DNA of 64,000 nucleotides, taken from the NCBI RefSeq assembly GCF_004364325.1, contig NZ_SOCP01000029.1:22368-86367 (forward strand). Reading direction: 5' to 3'. The notes under the pieces are model-generated. The model worked only from the letters and a program-made list of their open reading frames with translations, did not search any database and had not been told where the DNA came from. The position numbers were made by a program, and so were the translations under genes. The stretch is from Actinophytocola oryzae. GTDB taxonomy: Bacteria > Actinomycetota > Actinomycetes > Mycobacteriales > Pseudonocardiaceae. Shown one piece after another: positions 8,368-15,567 of the stretch (the stretch's first letter is position 1; each line of letters opens with the position of its first letter).

Positions 8368-9101
8368 AAGCCGGACTCGCCGGTGCGGACCATGATCGCG
8401 CCGCACTCCTCGCAGGTCACGACCTCGTCGGCGGCGGTGTTCGCGATTCGGGAGATCGCGCTGCGGTCCAGTTCGATGCGGCACGCGCCGCAGCGGCGGG
8501 CACGCAGCAGCGACGCGCCGATGCCCTTGTTCCCGCGGACCCGTTCGTACAGGTCCATCAGGGGCTGCGGGAACGCCGGCGCGAGCTTCTCGCGGTCCGC
8601 GGAGCGGCGGGCCCAGGTCGTCTCGAGGTCGGCCAGCGCGTGGTCGCGGCGGCCCGCCGCGTCCGACAGCGCCTCCTCCGCCTTCGCCAGCTCCACCGAC
8701 GCGTGCTGGCCGTCCAGCTCGACCGCCTCGCGGCGCTCCATCAGCTCCAGCAGCTCGTCCTCGAGCGTGGTCTGCCGACGCTGCAACGTGTTCAGCTCGT
8801 GTTCGAGGTCGGTCATCTGCTTGGCGGACACCGTGCCGCCTGCCATCAGCGCACGGTCGCGGTCCTCGCGGGCGCGGACCGCGTCGATCTCCTTCTCCTG
8901 TCGCTTGACCTCGCGGTCCAGGTCGCCGAGCGCGGTCTCGTTCGCGACCTTCGCATCCTTGCGAGCCTGCACCGACATCTCGGCCTCGGCGATCTCCGCG
9001 AGCTCCGGCAACGTCCTGCGCTGGTGGTCGACGCGAGCCAGCTCGGCGTCGACGTCGGCGAGCTCGAGCAGCCTGCGCTGCACTGCGGGATCGGCTTTCA
9101 A
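8364..9101 (-). CDS. Zinc-ribbon coiled-coil protein (Rv2229c family)
   Basis: The product is 245 residues from a TTG start that overlaps the Nif3 stop as TTGA, with GGAGG about 10 bases upstream. An in-frame ATG at 9143 is an alternative, but the TTG fits the N-terminus KADPAVQRRLLELA expected for the family. A long charged helical region (about 20-170) should form an antiparallel coiled coil. The C-terminus has two Cys-x2-Cys knuckles (CGAC and CEEC), a C4 zinc ribbon. The family is probably nucleic-acid or protein binding. Conserved linkage with Nif3 and RNase H genes across actinobacteria suggests a shared pathway, but its biochemical role is unproven. Confidence 0.85.
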   Translation of the reverse strand: MKADPAVQRRLLELADVDAELARVDHQRRTLPELAEIAEAEMSVQARKDAKVANETALGDLDREVKRQEKEIDAVRAREDRDRALMAGGTVSAKQMTDLEHELNTLQRRQTTLEDELLELMERREAVELDGQHASVELAKAEEALSDAAGRRDHALADLETTWARRSADREKLAPAFPQPLMDLYERVRGNKGIGASLLRARRCGACRIELDRSAISRIANTAADEVVTCEECGAIMVRTGESGL

Positions 9102-9928
9102 CCTGGGATCCTCCGGTTCTGTCCGGCCGTTGCGACGGCCCATGGATCGGTGCGACGGGTTGACACGGTGATGTCGACGTTACCGCCGAACCTCTCCCGC
9201 AGGATCGCCGCCGCCTGCTCGCACCACGGCCACTCGCTCGCCCAGTGCGCGACGTCGACCAGCGCGGGCGCGCCGGGCACGGCGAGATGCTCGCTCGCCG
9301 GGTGATGGCGCAGGTCAGCGGTGACGTAGGCATCAACGCCCAGCGCGGTGGCCATGGCGAGATGGGAGTCGCCGGCACCACCGGCCACGGCGACCCTCCT
9401 GATCGGGCGGTCCGGGTCGCCCGCGCCACGCACCCCGGCCGCGGTCTCGGGCAGCGCCTCGGCCACCCGGGCCACGAAGTCCCCGAATGGTTCCGGCGCA
9501 GGCAGCTCGCCGATCCGACCGATGCCGGTGCGCCCGTCCTCCTTGGGGTCGAGCGGGCCGGTGACGGTCAGCCCCAGGGCGGACGCCAGCGCGTCGGACA
9601 CGCCGGGGAAGGCGGAGTCCGCGTTGGTGTGCGCGCAGAAGAGCCCGACGCCGGCACGGATCATGCGGTGCACGAGGCCGCCCTTCGGCGTGCTCGCCGG
9701 GACGCCGTGCACTCCCCTGAGCAGCAGGGGATGGTGGGCGACGAGCAGCTGCGCGCCGGCTTCGACCGCTTCGTCCACTGTGGATTCGACGGGGTCCACG
9801 CAGATGAGGACCCTCGAAACGGGCTCGGCCGGGTCGCCGCACACGAGCCCGACGGCGTCCCATGACTCGGCGAGCGCGGGCGGGTAGGCCGCTTCGAGTG
9901 CCGCGACGACGTCGCCGACAGTGGTCAA
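9098..9928 (-). CDS. Nif3-like dinuclear metal-binding protein
   Basis: The 276-residue protein shows Nif3/YbgI/DUF34 signatures. LLVAHHPLLLRG supplies the N-terminal metal-binding histidines, LFCAHTNAD the next ligand region, and DVAHWASEWP near the C-terminus the last. Members are hexameric toroids with a dinuclear metal site, and GTP cyclohydrolase-like activity has been proposed for some. I chose the TTG start at 9928 because it overlaps the preceding stop as TTGA and has GGAGG about 10 bases upstream. An upstream in-frame ATG at 9982 would overlap the previous gene by 58 bases. Confidence 0.88.
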   Translation of the reverse strand: MTTVGDVVAALEAAYPPALAESWDAVGLVCGDPAEPVSRVLICVDPVESTVDEAVEAGAQLLVAHHPLLLRGVHGVPASTPKGGLVHRMIRAGVGLFCAHTNADSAFPGVSDALASALGLTVTGPLDPKEDGRTGIGRIGELPAPEPFGDFVARVAEALPETAAGVRGAGDPDRPIRRVAVAGGAGDSHLAMATALGVDAYVTADLRHHPASEHLAVPGAPALVDVAHWASEWPWCEQAAAILRERFGGNVDITVSTRRTDPWAVATAGQNRRIPG

Positions 9929-10938
9929 GGTGTGCGTACCTCCGTGGTCAGCTCGGCGAGTGCGGCCAGCAGGTCCGCGCACCGCGCCGGTTCACGCACC
10001 GCCACGCGCAGGTGGTCGGTGCTCAGTCCGGGAAAGGTATCGCCCCTGCGGACCGCGATGCCCCGCTGCCTGAGGGCGAGGCGCACGTGCTCGCCGTTCG
10101 GGACCTCGATCAGCAGGAAGGGCGCGGCGGCCGGCTCGTGGACGTGGACACCGGGCAGGTCCCCGAGCTGCTTGGCGAGCCACGCGCGGTGGTCCTCCAG
10201 CTCCCTCGCCGCGGCGGCGGCCTCCTCGACGGCGTGCGGCTCGGCACAGGCGGTGACGGCTTCGAGGACGAGCGTGCCGACGGGCCAGTGCGGGCGGTGC
10301 GTCGCGAGCCTGCGCAGCAGGTCGGGGGCGCCGAGCGCGTAGCCGGCGCGGAGGCCGGGGAGGGCCCAGGTCTTGGTGAGGCTGCGGAGGACGAGGAGCC
10401 CGGGCAGGTCCGCGCCGGCCAGGGACTCGCGCTCGCCGGGGACGGCGTCCATGAACGCCTCGTCGACGACGAGCACGCGTCCGGGGCGGGCGAGGGCGCT
10501 GATGGTCGCGGCGGGGTGCAGCTCGGAGGTCGGGTTGGTGGGGTTGCCGAGGACGACGAGGTCGGCGTCGTCGGGGACGGGGTCGCGGTGCATGACCCGG
10601 TGGACGGGCACGCCCGCGGTGCGGAGGGCGACCTCGGGCTCGGTGAAGGAGGGGTGCAGGACGGCGGCGAGCCGGGGGGCGAGCGCGGGCAGGAGCGCGA
10701 ACCCCTCCGCGGCCCCGTTGAGGACGAGGACGTCGTCGGGGTCGCGCCCGTGTCGAGCGGCGACGGCCTCACGGGCACGGCTGTCGTCGAGCGCGGAAGG
10801 ATAGGTGCCGAGGCGGCCGAGCGCCTCGGCGAGCCGTTCACGAAGCCAGGTGGGCGGCGCCGACCCCCGGACGTTCACGGCGAAGTCCTGCAGGCCAGGC
10901 GCCGCGTCCACGTCGCCGTGATGCCGCAGGTCGCTCAT
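9925..10938 (-). CDS. CobC/HisC-like PLP-dependent aminotransferase-fold enzyme
   Basis: The 337-residue fold-type I PLP enzyme has GNPTNPTS in the cofactor pocket, VVDEAFMD with the Asp that contacts the pyridine nitrogen, and SLTKTWALPGLRAGY with the Schiff-base Lys. It closes with the substrate-carboxylate Arg in LRVAVR. The sequence is closest in style to threonine-phosphate decarboxylase CobC and histidinol-phosphate aminotransferases (Rv2231c group). Linkage to the RNase H-phosphatase, whose phosphatase half is associated with alpha-ribazole, favours a cobalamin role, but histidinol-phosphate activity cannot be excluded. The start is taken at ATG 10938 (MSDLRHHGD); ATG 10950 is also possible. 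It is the first gene of the operon. Confidence 0.8.
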   Translation of the reverse strand: MSDLRHHGDVDAAPGLQDFAVNVRGSAPPTWLRERLAEALGRLGTYPSALDDSRAREAVAARHGRDPDDVLVLNGAAEGFALLPALAPRLAAVLHPSFTEPEVALRTAGVPVHRVMHRDPVPDDADLVVLGNPTNPTSELHPAATISALARPGRVLVVDEAFMDAVPGERESLAGADLPGLLVLRSLTKTWALPGLRAGYALGAPDLLRRLATHRPHWPVGTLVLEAVTACAEPHAVEEAAAAARELEDHRAWLAKQLGDLPGVHVHEPAAAPFLLIEVPNGEHVRLALRQRGIAVRRGDTFPGLSTDHLRVAVREPARCADLLAALAELTTEVRTP

Positions 10939-10970
10939 CCGGGCGATCATAATTCGCCGAGAAACCCAGC

Positions 10971-11092
10971 TGGTTGCGCAGGCAGCCCCCACCCTGTCCC
11001 GGGGGCACCCCGCCACGCCAGTTTACTCGGTGGGGGTGACGGGAACAGCAGGTCAGGCCTGGGGTGTGGATGGTTGGTAGGGCTGTGGACAA
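10971..11092 (-). repeat. Intergenic repeat copy 2 (short, divergent)
   Basis: Read on the minus strand, a perfect TTGTCCACA (plus 11084-11092) lies 12 bases past the AraC-type stop. A degenerate second box (plus 11065-11073) follows 19 bases on. Then come TAAACT (plus 11020-11025), a GCCCCC/GGGGGC hairpin (plus 10985-11006) and GGCTGCCTGCGCAACC. The TTGATCAAG end seen in type A copies is missing. It occupies nearly all of the gap between the CobC-like start and the AraC stop. Confidence 0.85.
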
Positions 11093-11104
11093 CTCGCCCA
11101 CGAG

Positions 11105-11875
11105 TCAGCGACGCAGGCCGTAGCGTGCCGGGCCGATGCCGAGCAGTTTCGTGAAGTGGCGGGTCAGGTGCGCCTGGTCGTAGAAGCCGGCCAGTGACGC
11201 CGCCTCCGCGGCGGGGCGGCCGGCCAGCAGGTGTCGGCGGGCCAGCTCCAGGCGGCGGCCCGTGACGTACCGGTGCGGCGGGATCCCGAACTCACGGCTG
11301 AACGCGCGGACCAGTGACGCCGGGTGCACGTCGAGCGTCAACGCCGCGTCGTCCAGGGTCGGGGTCTCGGGGAGGCGGGCGTCCAGCAGGTCGCGGAGGC
11401 GGTGGGCGACCGAGGCCCTCGCCGGCGGCGGCGCCTCACCGGCGGCGAGGTGTTCGCGCAGGCGGTCGCGGATCAGGGCGAAGCGGCTCTGCGCCTCGAG
11501 GTCCTCCGTGTGCAGGGACAGGTGCAGCTGGTGGATGCGGTCTCGCAGCAGCGGGTCCCGCAGTGACGGGTGGTCGACCGCCGCGCCGACGCCGGTCAGG
11601 GTGTCGCTCGCCAGGTACAGGACGCGCTTGCGGAAACCCTCCGGGCTCACCGACCGGCCATCGTGCGGGACGCCCGGTGGCAGCAGCGTGACCTGCGAGC
11701 GCAGCGCGCCGTGCTCGTGGCGGTCCAGGTCGTAGCGCACCATGCCTGCGTCCACGATCAGCAGCGTCCACGCGTCGTGCGTGTGCGACGGGTACGCGTG
11801 GGTGGTGAACCGGGCGTGGAACACCTCGTGGATGCCGGGCACGTTCGGGCGCCACGCCGTGATCTCGGGGCCCAT
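11105..11875 (-). CDS. AraC-family transcriptional regulator
   Basis: The 256-residue product has an N-terminal cupin-like sensor domain (FTTHAYPSHTHD, LLPPGVPHDG). A C-terminal double helix-turn-helix domain spans about residues 155-250 (HPASLVRAFSREFGIPPHRY, GRRLELARRHLLAG, FYDQAHLTRHFTKLLG). The ATG at 11875 begins with GPEITAWRP; a longer reading is possible but lacks support. It is divergent from the DUF2000 gene with a 49-base intergenic space. AraC regulators paired with DUF2000 proteins are common, so it probably controls its neighbour in response to an unknown small molecule. Confidence 0.88.
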   Translation of the reverse strand: MGPEITAWRPNVPGIHEVFHARFTTHAYPSHTHDAWTLLIVDAGMVRYDLDRHEHGALRSQVTLLPPGVPHDGRSVSPEGFRKRVLYLASDTLTGVGAAVDHPSLRDPLLRDRIHQLHLSLHTEDLEAQSRFALIRDRLREHLAAGEAPPPARASVAHRLRDLLDARLPETPTLDDAALTLDVHPASLVRAFSREFGIPPHRYVTGRRLELARRHLLAGRPAAEAASLAGFYDQAHLTRHFTKLLGIGPARYGLRR

Positions 11876-11924
11876 GGTCAGAAACGTACAAGACCCCGGC
11901 GGTCCGTGCGGCGATCCTCGCTTC

Positions 11925-12335
11925 GTGAGCTTCTCCACCAAGATCGCCGTGGTCGTACGGGACGACCTGCCCGTCTGGCAGCGGCTGAACGTGTGCGCGT
12001 TCCTCGTCAGCGGGGTGGCCGGGGCCGTTCCCGAGCTGCTCGGCGAGGCCTACGAGGACGCCGACGGCACCAAGTACCTCGCGATGTTCGGGCAGCCGGT
12101 GCTCGTGTTCGAGGCACCCGCCGAGGTGCTGACCTCGGCGCACCGCAGGGCGCTCGACCGGGGCCTGCCGATGTCGGTCTTCACGGCCGACCTGTTCGCC
12201 ACCGGCAACGACGAGGACAACCGTGCCGCGGTGCGTGCCGTCCCACGAGATCGGCTCGACCTCGTGGGACTGGCCGTGCACGGGCCGCGCAACGCCGTCG
12301 ACAAGGTCGTCAAGGGCGCACGCATGCACCCCTAG
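11925..12335 (+). CDS. DUF2000 domain protein
   Basis: The 136-residue protein matches the DUF2000 family in length and pattern (KIAVVVRDDLPVWQRLNV, GTKYLAMFGQPVLVF, DLVGLAVHGPRNAVDKVV). The family has a PTH2-like fold and no established biochemical function. The GTG start is the only suitable one, 49 bases from the divergent AraC gene that probably regulates it. The stop codon overlaps the stop of the opposing carbonic anhydrase gene through a shared CTAG. Confidence 0.85.
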   Translation: MSFSTKIAVVVRDDLPVWQRLNVCAFLVSGVAGAVPELLGEAYEDADGTKYLAMFGQPVLVFEAPAEVLTSAHRRALDRGLPMSVFTADLFATGNDEDNRAAVRAVPRDRLDLVGLAVHGPRNAVDKVVKGARMHP

Positions 12336-13060
12336 AGCCTGGTGACCGCGCCGGTCCGCAGCTCGTAGGTCGCCGAGACCACCCGCACCCCGTGGTGGGC
12401 GACCGCGTCGCTGACGATGTTGGACCGCTCCTGCAGGTACTTCGCCGCGCGGCGGGCCTGCTCGGCCACGCAGGCCGCGAGGAACTCGGGCGCGTCCGGG
12501 TTCGGCGGCGTGGCCCTGACCGCGGGCTCGATCGCGCGGACCAGGGTCGAGATGTCGCCGGACACCGCGGTGCCGTGCTGCACGACGTCGATCGTCGCAC
12601 CCACCGCCCCGCAGCTCTCGTGCCCGAGCACGACGACGAGCGGGACGGACAGGTGCTCGACGGCGTACTCGATGCTGCCGATGACCGCCGTGTCGAGGAC
12701 CTCGCCCGCGGCACGGATGACGAACAGGTCGCCGAGCCCCTCGTCGAACACCAGCTCAGGTGACACCCGAGAGTCGGCGCAGCCGAGAACTACGGCGAAC
12801 GGGTGTTGTCCTGCCACCAAGGACTGACGCCAGTCGAGGGACTCGTGCGGGTGTCGCTGTTCACCTGCGACGAAGCGGGCGTTGCCTGCGAGCAGCTTCC
12901 GCAGCGCCTGGTCCGCGGTGAGGGGCGTGGCCTGGGGATCGTTGGTACGACGGCCAGGGGTGGCCGCTGCCGGGGCGGCGCCCGCGGCAAGGGCGGCGAC
13001 CCCTGCCGAAGCGCCGAGCAGGGAGCGCCGGGACAGCTCGACGCGATCAGTGTTGGTCAC
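12332..13060 (-). CDS. Tat-exported beta-carbonic anhydrase
   Basis: The 242-residue protein starts with a twin-arginine signal peptide (SRRSLLGASAGVAALAAGAA), so the enzyme is predicted to act outside the cytoplasm. The mature part is a beta-class carbonic anhydrase. GCADSR supplies the first zinc Cys and the Asp-Arg dyad, and GHESCGAV the zinc His and second Cys. The length is normal for the family. It interconverts CO2 and bicarbonate. A 14-base perfect palindrome sits 17 bases upstream of the start and may be an operator. The gene converges on DUF2000 with a four-base stop overlap. Confidence 0.92.
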   Translation of the reverse strand: MTNTDRVELSRRSLLGASAGVAALAAGAAPAAATPGRRTNDPQATPLTADQALRKLLAGNARFVAGEQRHPHESLDWRQSLVAGQHPFAVVLGCADSRVSPELVFDEGLGDLFVIRAAGEVLDTAVIGSIEYAVEHLSVPLVVVLGHESCGAVGATIDVVQHGTAVSGDISTLVRAIEPAVRATPPNPDAPEFLAACVAEQARRAAKYLQERSNIVSDAVAHHGVRVVSATYELRTGAVTRL

Positions 13061-13076
13061 GCAGCGACACTATGAC

Positions 13077-13090
13077 CACTCGATCGAGTG
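13077..13090. promoter_or_regulatory. Perfect 14-base palindrome upstream of the carbonic anhydrase
   Basis: CACTCGATCGAGTG is perfectly self-complementary. It lies 17-30 bases upstream of the carbonic anhydrase start and close to the truncated Nudix frame on the other strand. A dimeric repressor site is plausible; the cognate protein is unknown. Confidence 0.45.
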
Positions 13091-13100
13091 AAACCCGTGA

Positions 13101-13394
13101 TTACGTTCACAGACGGTCGGGCAGGAGCACTGGGACCTGCCCGGCGGCATGGCCGAGGCCAACGAACCACCCCGTACCGCCGCCGAGCGTGAGCTGCGGG
13201 AGGAGCTGGGGTTGGTCATCACCGCTGGTCGGCTCCTGGTGGTGGGCTGGGACGGGCCGCACGGGCCGTGGGACGACCAGCTGGTGTTCGTGTTCGACGC
13301 GGGTGTGGTCACCGCCGAGCAGGTCGCCGCCGGGCACCACCGACTACGGGGAACGAACCCGCTCCTGACACACGGCGTACGGAACACTGGTCGC
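13101..13394 (+). pseudogene. N-terminally truncated Nudix hydrolase remnant, in frame with the phosphatase
   Basis: The reading frame contains an intact Nudix box: G, MAEAN, E, PPRTAAE, RELREELGL. WDLPGG precedes it and a strand-like LVFVFDAG follows. The strands expected before the box are missing: an in-frame TGA lies at 13098-13100 and there is no ATG, GTG or TTG before ATG 13149. The frame then runs without a stop into the LMW phosphatase. It could be a decayed gene whose 5' part was lost, or a partial Nudix segment translated as an N-terminal extension from 13149. The former is more likely because half the fold is absent. Confidence 0.6.
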
Positions 13395-13886
13395 ATGGTC
13401 GACGCCCCCTCCCCCGCCGATGAGACCGCCGAATCCCTCCATGTCTGCTTCGTCTGCACCGGCAACATCTGTCGTTCCCCGATCGCGGCGTTGGTGTTCT
13501 CGGCGTGGCTGGCACGGGAGGGGCTGGCCGATCGCGTGCGGGTGACCAGTGCGGGGACCGGGCCGTGGCACGCGGGTGAGGCCGCCGACCCGAGGGCGCG
13601 GCGCGTGCTCGCGGCGCACGACTACCCCACCGACCACGTGGCCGCCCAGGTCTGCGACGACCACCTGTCGGCGGACCTGGTGGTCGCGCTCGACGGCGAG
13701 CACCGGGCCGCGCTGCGGCGCCTGAGGGTCGGCGACGTGCGAATGCTGCGGTCGTTCGACCCGGACGCCGACGGCGACGACGTCGCGGACCCCTACTACG
13801 ACGACTACGCGGACTTCGAGGAAGTGCTCCGCCAGGTGGAGGCCGCCATGCCAGGGATGGTCGAGTGGGTGCGCACGCGGATCTGA
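13395..13886 (+). CDS. Low-molecular-weight protein-tyrosine-phosphatase-family enzyme
   Basis: The product is 163 residues from ATG 13395. The N-terminal catalytic loop CTGNICRS matches the Cys-x5-Arg-Ser signature, and the general-acid Asp lies in the DPYYDD segment near the C-terminus. Family members dephosphorylate phosphotyrosine. Relatives linked to fructosamine-3-kinase homologues act on ribulosamine/erythrulosamine 5-phosphates in protein repair. Here the gene overlaps a fructosamine-kinase-family gene by 22 bases, so the deglycation role is a reasonable inference. A longer product from ATG 13149 carrying the Nudix fragment is formally possible. Confidence 0.88.
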   Translation: MVDAPSPADETAESLHVCFVCTGNICRSPIAALVFSAWLAREGLADRVRVTSAGTGPWHAGEAADPRARRVLAAHDYPTDHVAAQVCDDHLSADLVVALDGEHRAALRRLRVGDVRMLRSFDPDADGDDVADPYYDDYADFEEVLRQVEAAMPGMVEWVRTRI

Positions 13887-14719
13887 CCGCCGAGGCGGCG
13901 GTGCGGGCTCTGCTCGGTCGGGATGTGGCCAGGGTCTCGCCGCTCGGTGGGGCCTACCGGGTCCGGCTCGACGGCGGGACCGAGGTGGTGGCCAAGCGGC
14001 ACGCGGCGGTCGGCGCTCTGAACGCCGAGGTCGCGGGCCTGCGATGGTTGAGCCCCGACACCGACGGGTGCCCCCGGGTGCCGGGCGTTCTGGCCTTCGA
14101 CGACCAGTGGCTCGTCATGGAGGTGGTGCCCGCCGGACGACCCTCACGTGACACCGCCGAAGGGTTCGGGCGGGAGCTTGCCCGGCTCCACGGGCTCGGG
14201 GCCACCGCCCCCGGGAGTGCGCCGCCCGGCGGGCCCGTGGACGCCTGGATCGGGTTGGCCCCCATGCGGAACGTCCCCGGCACACGTTGGGGTGAGTGGT
14301 ATGTCGAGCACCGGGTGCTCCCCTACCTCCGGAAGGCCGTCGACCTGGGCGTTCTGCATGATCCCGCACCCATCGAGGCCGTCTGCGGCCGGATCGGACA
14401 GCTTGCCGGGCCCGACGAGCCGCCTGCCCGACTGCACGGGGACCTGTGGAGCGGGAACGTCCTCTGGAGTGACCGGGTCTGGCTCATCGACCCAGCCGCG
14501 CACGGCGGACACCGGGAGACCGACCTCGCCATGCTGGCCCTCTTCGGGTGTCCTCACCTCGAGCGGATCCTGTCGGCCTACGACGAGAGTGCGCCGCTCG
14601 CCGACGGGTGGCGGGAGCGCGTCGCCCTCCACCAGCTGTTTCCGCTGCTCGTGCACACCGTGCTGTTCGGCGGCGGGTACGGGGCGCAGGCCGTCGCCTC
14701 GGCGCGGTCTCTAGCATGA
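13865..14719 (+). CDS. Fructosamine/ketosamine-3-kinase family protein
   Basis: The 284-residue kinase has VVAKRH (ATP-binding Lys), the catalytic loop LHGDLWSGNVLW, and LIDPAAHGGHRETDLAML with the metal-binding Asp. These place it in the fructosamine kinase branch of the aminoglycoside-phosphotransferase superfamily. These enzymes phosphorylate ketosamine adducts on proteins so that they decompose spontaneously. The GTG start lies inside the phosphatase gene, and its stop overlaps the SURF1 start as ATGA, giving a tightly coupled three-gene unit. Pairing with an LMW phosphatase supports a two-step ribulosamine repair route. Confidence 0.88.
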   Translation: MGAHADLTAEAAVRALLGRDVARVSPLGGAYRVRLDGGTEVVAKRHAAVGALNAEVAGLRWLSPDTDGCPRVPGVLAFDDQWLVMEVVPAGRPSRDTAEGFGRELARLHGLGATAPGSAPPGGPVDAWIGLAPMRNVPGTRWGEWYVEHRVLPYLRKAVDLGVLHDPAPIEAVCGRIGQLAGPDEPPARLHGDLWSGNVLWSDRVWLIDPAAHGGHRETDLAMLALFGCPHLERILSAYDESAPLADGWRERVALHQLFPLLVHTVLFGGGYGAQAVASARSLA

Positions 14720-15567
14720 GGGGTGTGCGGCTGCGGTTCATGCTTCGCCCGGGATGGTTGGCGCTGACGGCGTTGGTGCTGATCTTCGCCGCTGTCTGCT
14801 TCACGCTGCTCGCGCCGTGGCAGTTCCGGCGCCACGACGAACGGTCCACCACCAACGACGCGATCGGCACCTCGGCCAACGCCTCACCCGTGGCGCTCGA
14901 CACCGCTCTGCCCGCCGGGCAGGAGCCTGGCGCCGGGACCGAGTGGCGGACCGTGCGGGTCACTGGTCGCTACCTGGCGGAGGACGAGGTCGTGGCGCGG
15001 TTGCGGACCGTGCTCGGGCAGGCCGCCTTCGAGGTGCTGACGCCCTTCCGGCTCGCCGACGGGTCGGTCGTGCTCGTCGACCGCGGGTACGTGCGACCCG
15101 TCCAGGGTGACCAGGCCCTCGCCGTGCCCGACTTCGCCGCACCGCCCGCGGGCACTGTCACGCTCACCGCGCGGCTTCGAGCCGACGAGCGGGATCCGCG
15201 GGACCGGCCCCCGGAGCGGCGGGACGGGCGGTTGCAGGTCTACGCCGTCGGCGCCGGCGTGGTCACGCACGCCACCGGGCTCGACCTCCGGAGGGGCTAC
15301 CTGCAGCTCGACGACGACAACCCCGGCGTGCTCACCGCGCTGCCGCTGCCGGAGCTGGACTCCGGGCCGTTCCTCTCCTACGCGCTGCAGTGGATCGCGT
15401 TCGGGTCCATGGCGCTGCTCGCCCTGCTGTACTTCACCTGGCGCGAGATCAAACCCGGCGGGGTGCTCGCCGCACCGAAGGCGGAGCGGCCGCGCCGGGT
15501 GTCCGTCGCCCGGCAGATCGCCGAGGAAGAGGCCCGCGAGCAGCAGTCAGCGGCGGCCGCGCAGTAG
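14716..15567 (+). CDS. SURF1 family protein (cytochrome oxidase assembly)
   Basis: The 283-residue protein has the SURF1 layout. An N-terminal membrane helix (WLALTALVLIFAAVCFTLLA) leads into WQFRR. An extracytoplasmic domain carries VRVTGRYL, VLVDRGYVRP and LDSGPFLSYALQW. A second helix (GSMALLALLYF) and a charged tail follow. SURF1 proteins assist haem insertion or maturation of cytochrome c oxidase at the plasma membrane. The ATG overlaps the kinase stop. The 3' end overlaps the convergent cobD by 21 bases. Confidence 0.92.
   Translation: MRGVRLRFMLRPGWLALTALVLIFAAVCFTLLAPWQFRRHDERSTTNDAIGTSANASPVALDTALPAGQEPGAGTEWRTVRVTGRYLAEDEVVARLRTVLGQAAFEVLTPFRLADGSVVLVDRGYVRPVQGDQALAVPDFAAPPAGTVTLTARLRADERDPRDRPPERRDGRLQVYAVGAGVVTHATGLDLRRGYLQLDDDNPGVLTALPLPELDSGPFLSYALQWIAFGSMALLALLYFTWREIKPGGVLAAPKAERPRRVSVARQIAEEEAREQQSAAAAQ

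Noticed and set aside
9101..9143. ATG 9143 as start of the zinc-ribbon protein
   Set aside because: It would overlap Nif3 by 46 bases, while TTG 9101 has GGAGG upstream, a TTGA overlap like its operon neighbours and the family N-terminus. It is kept as an alternative only.
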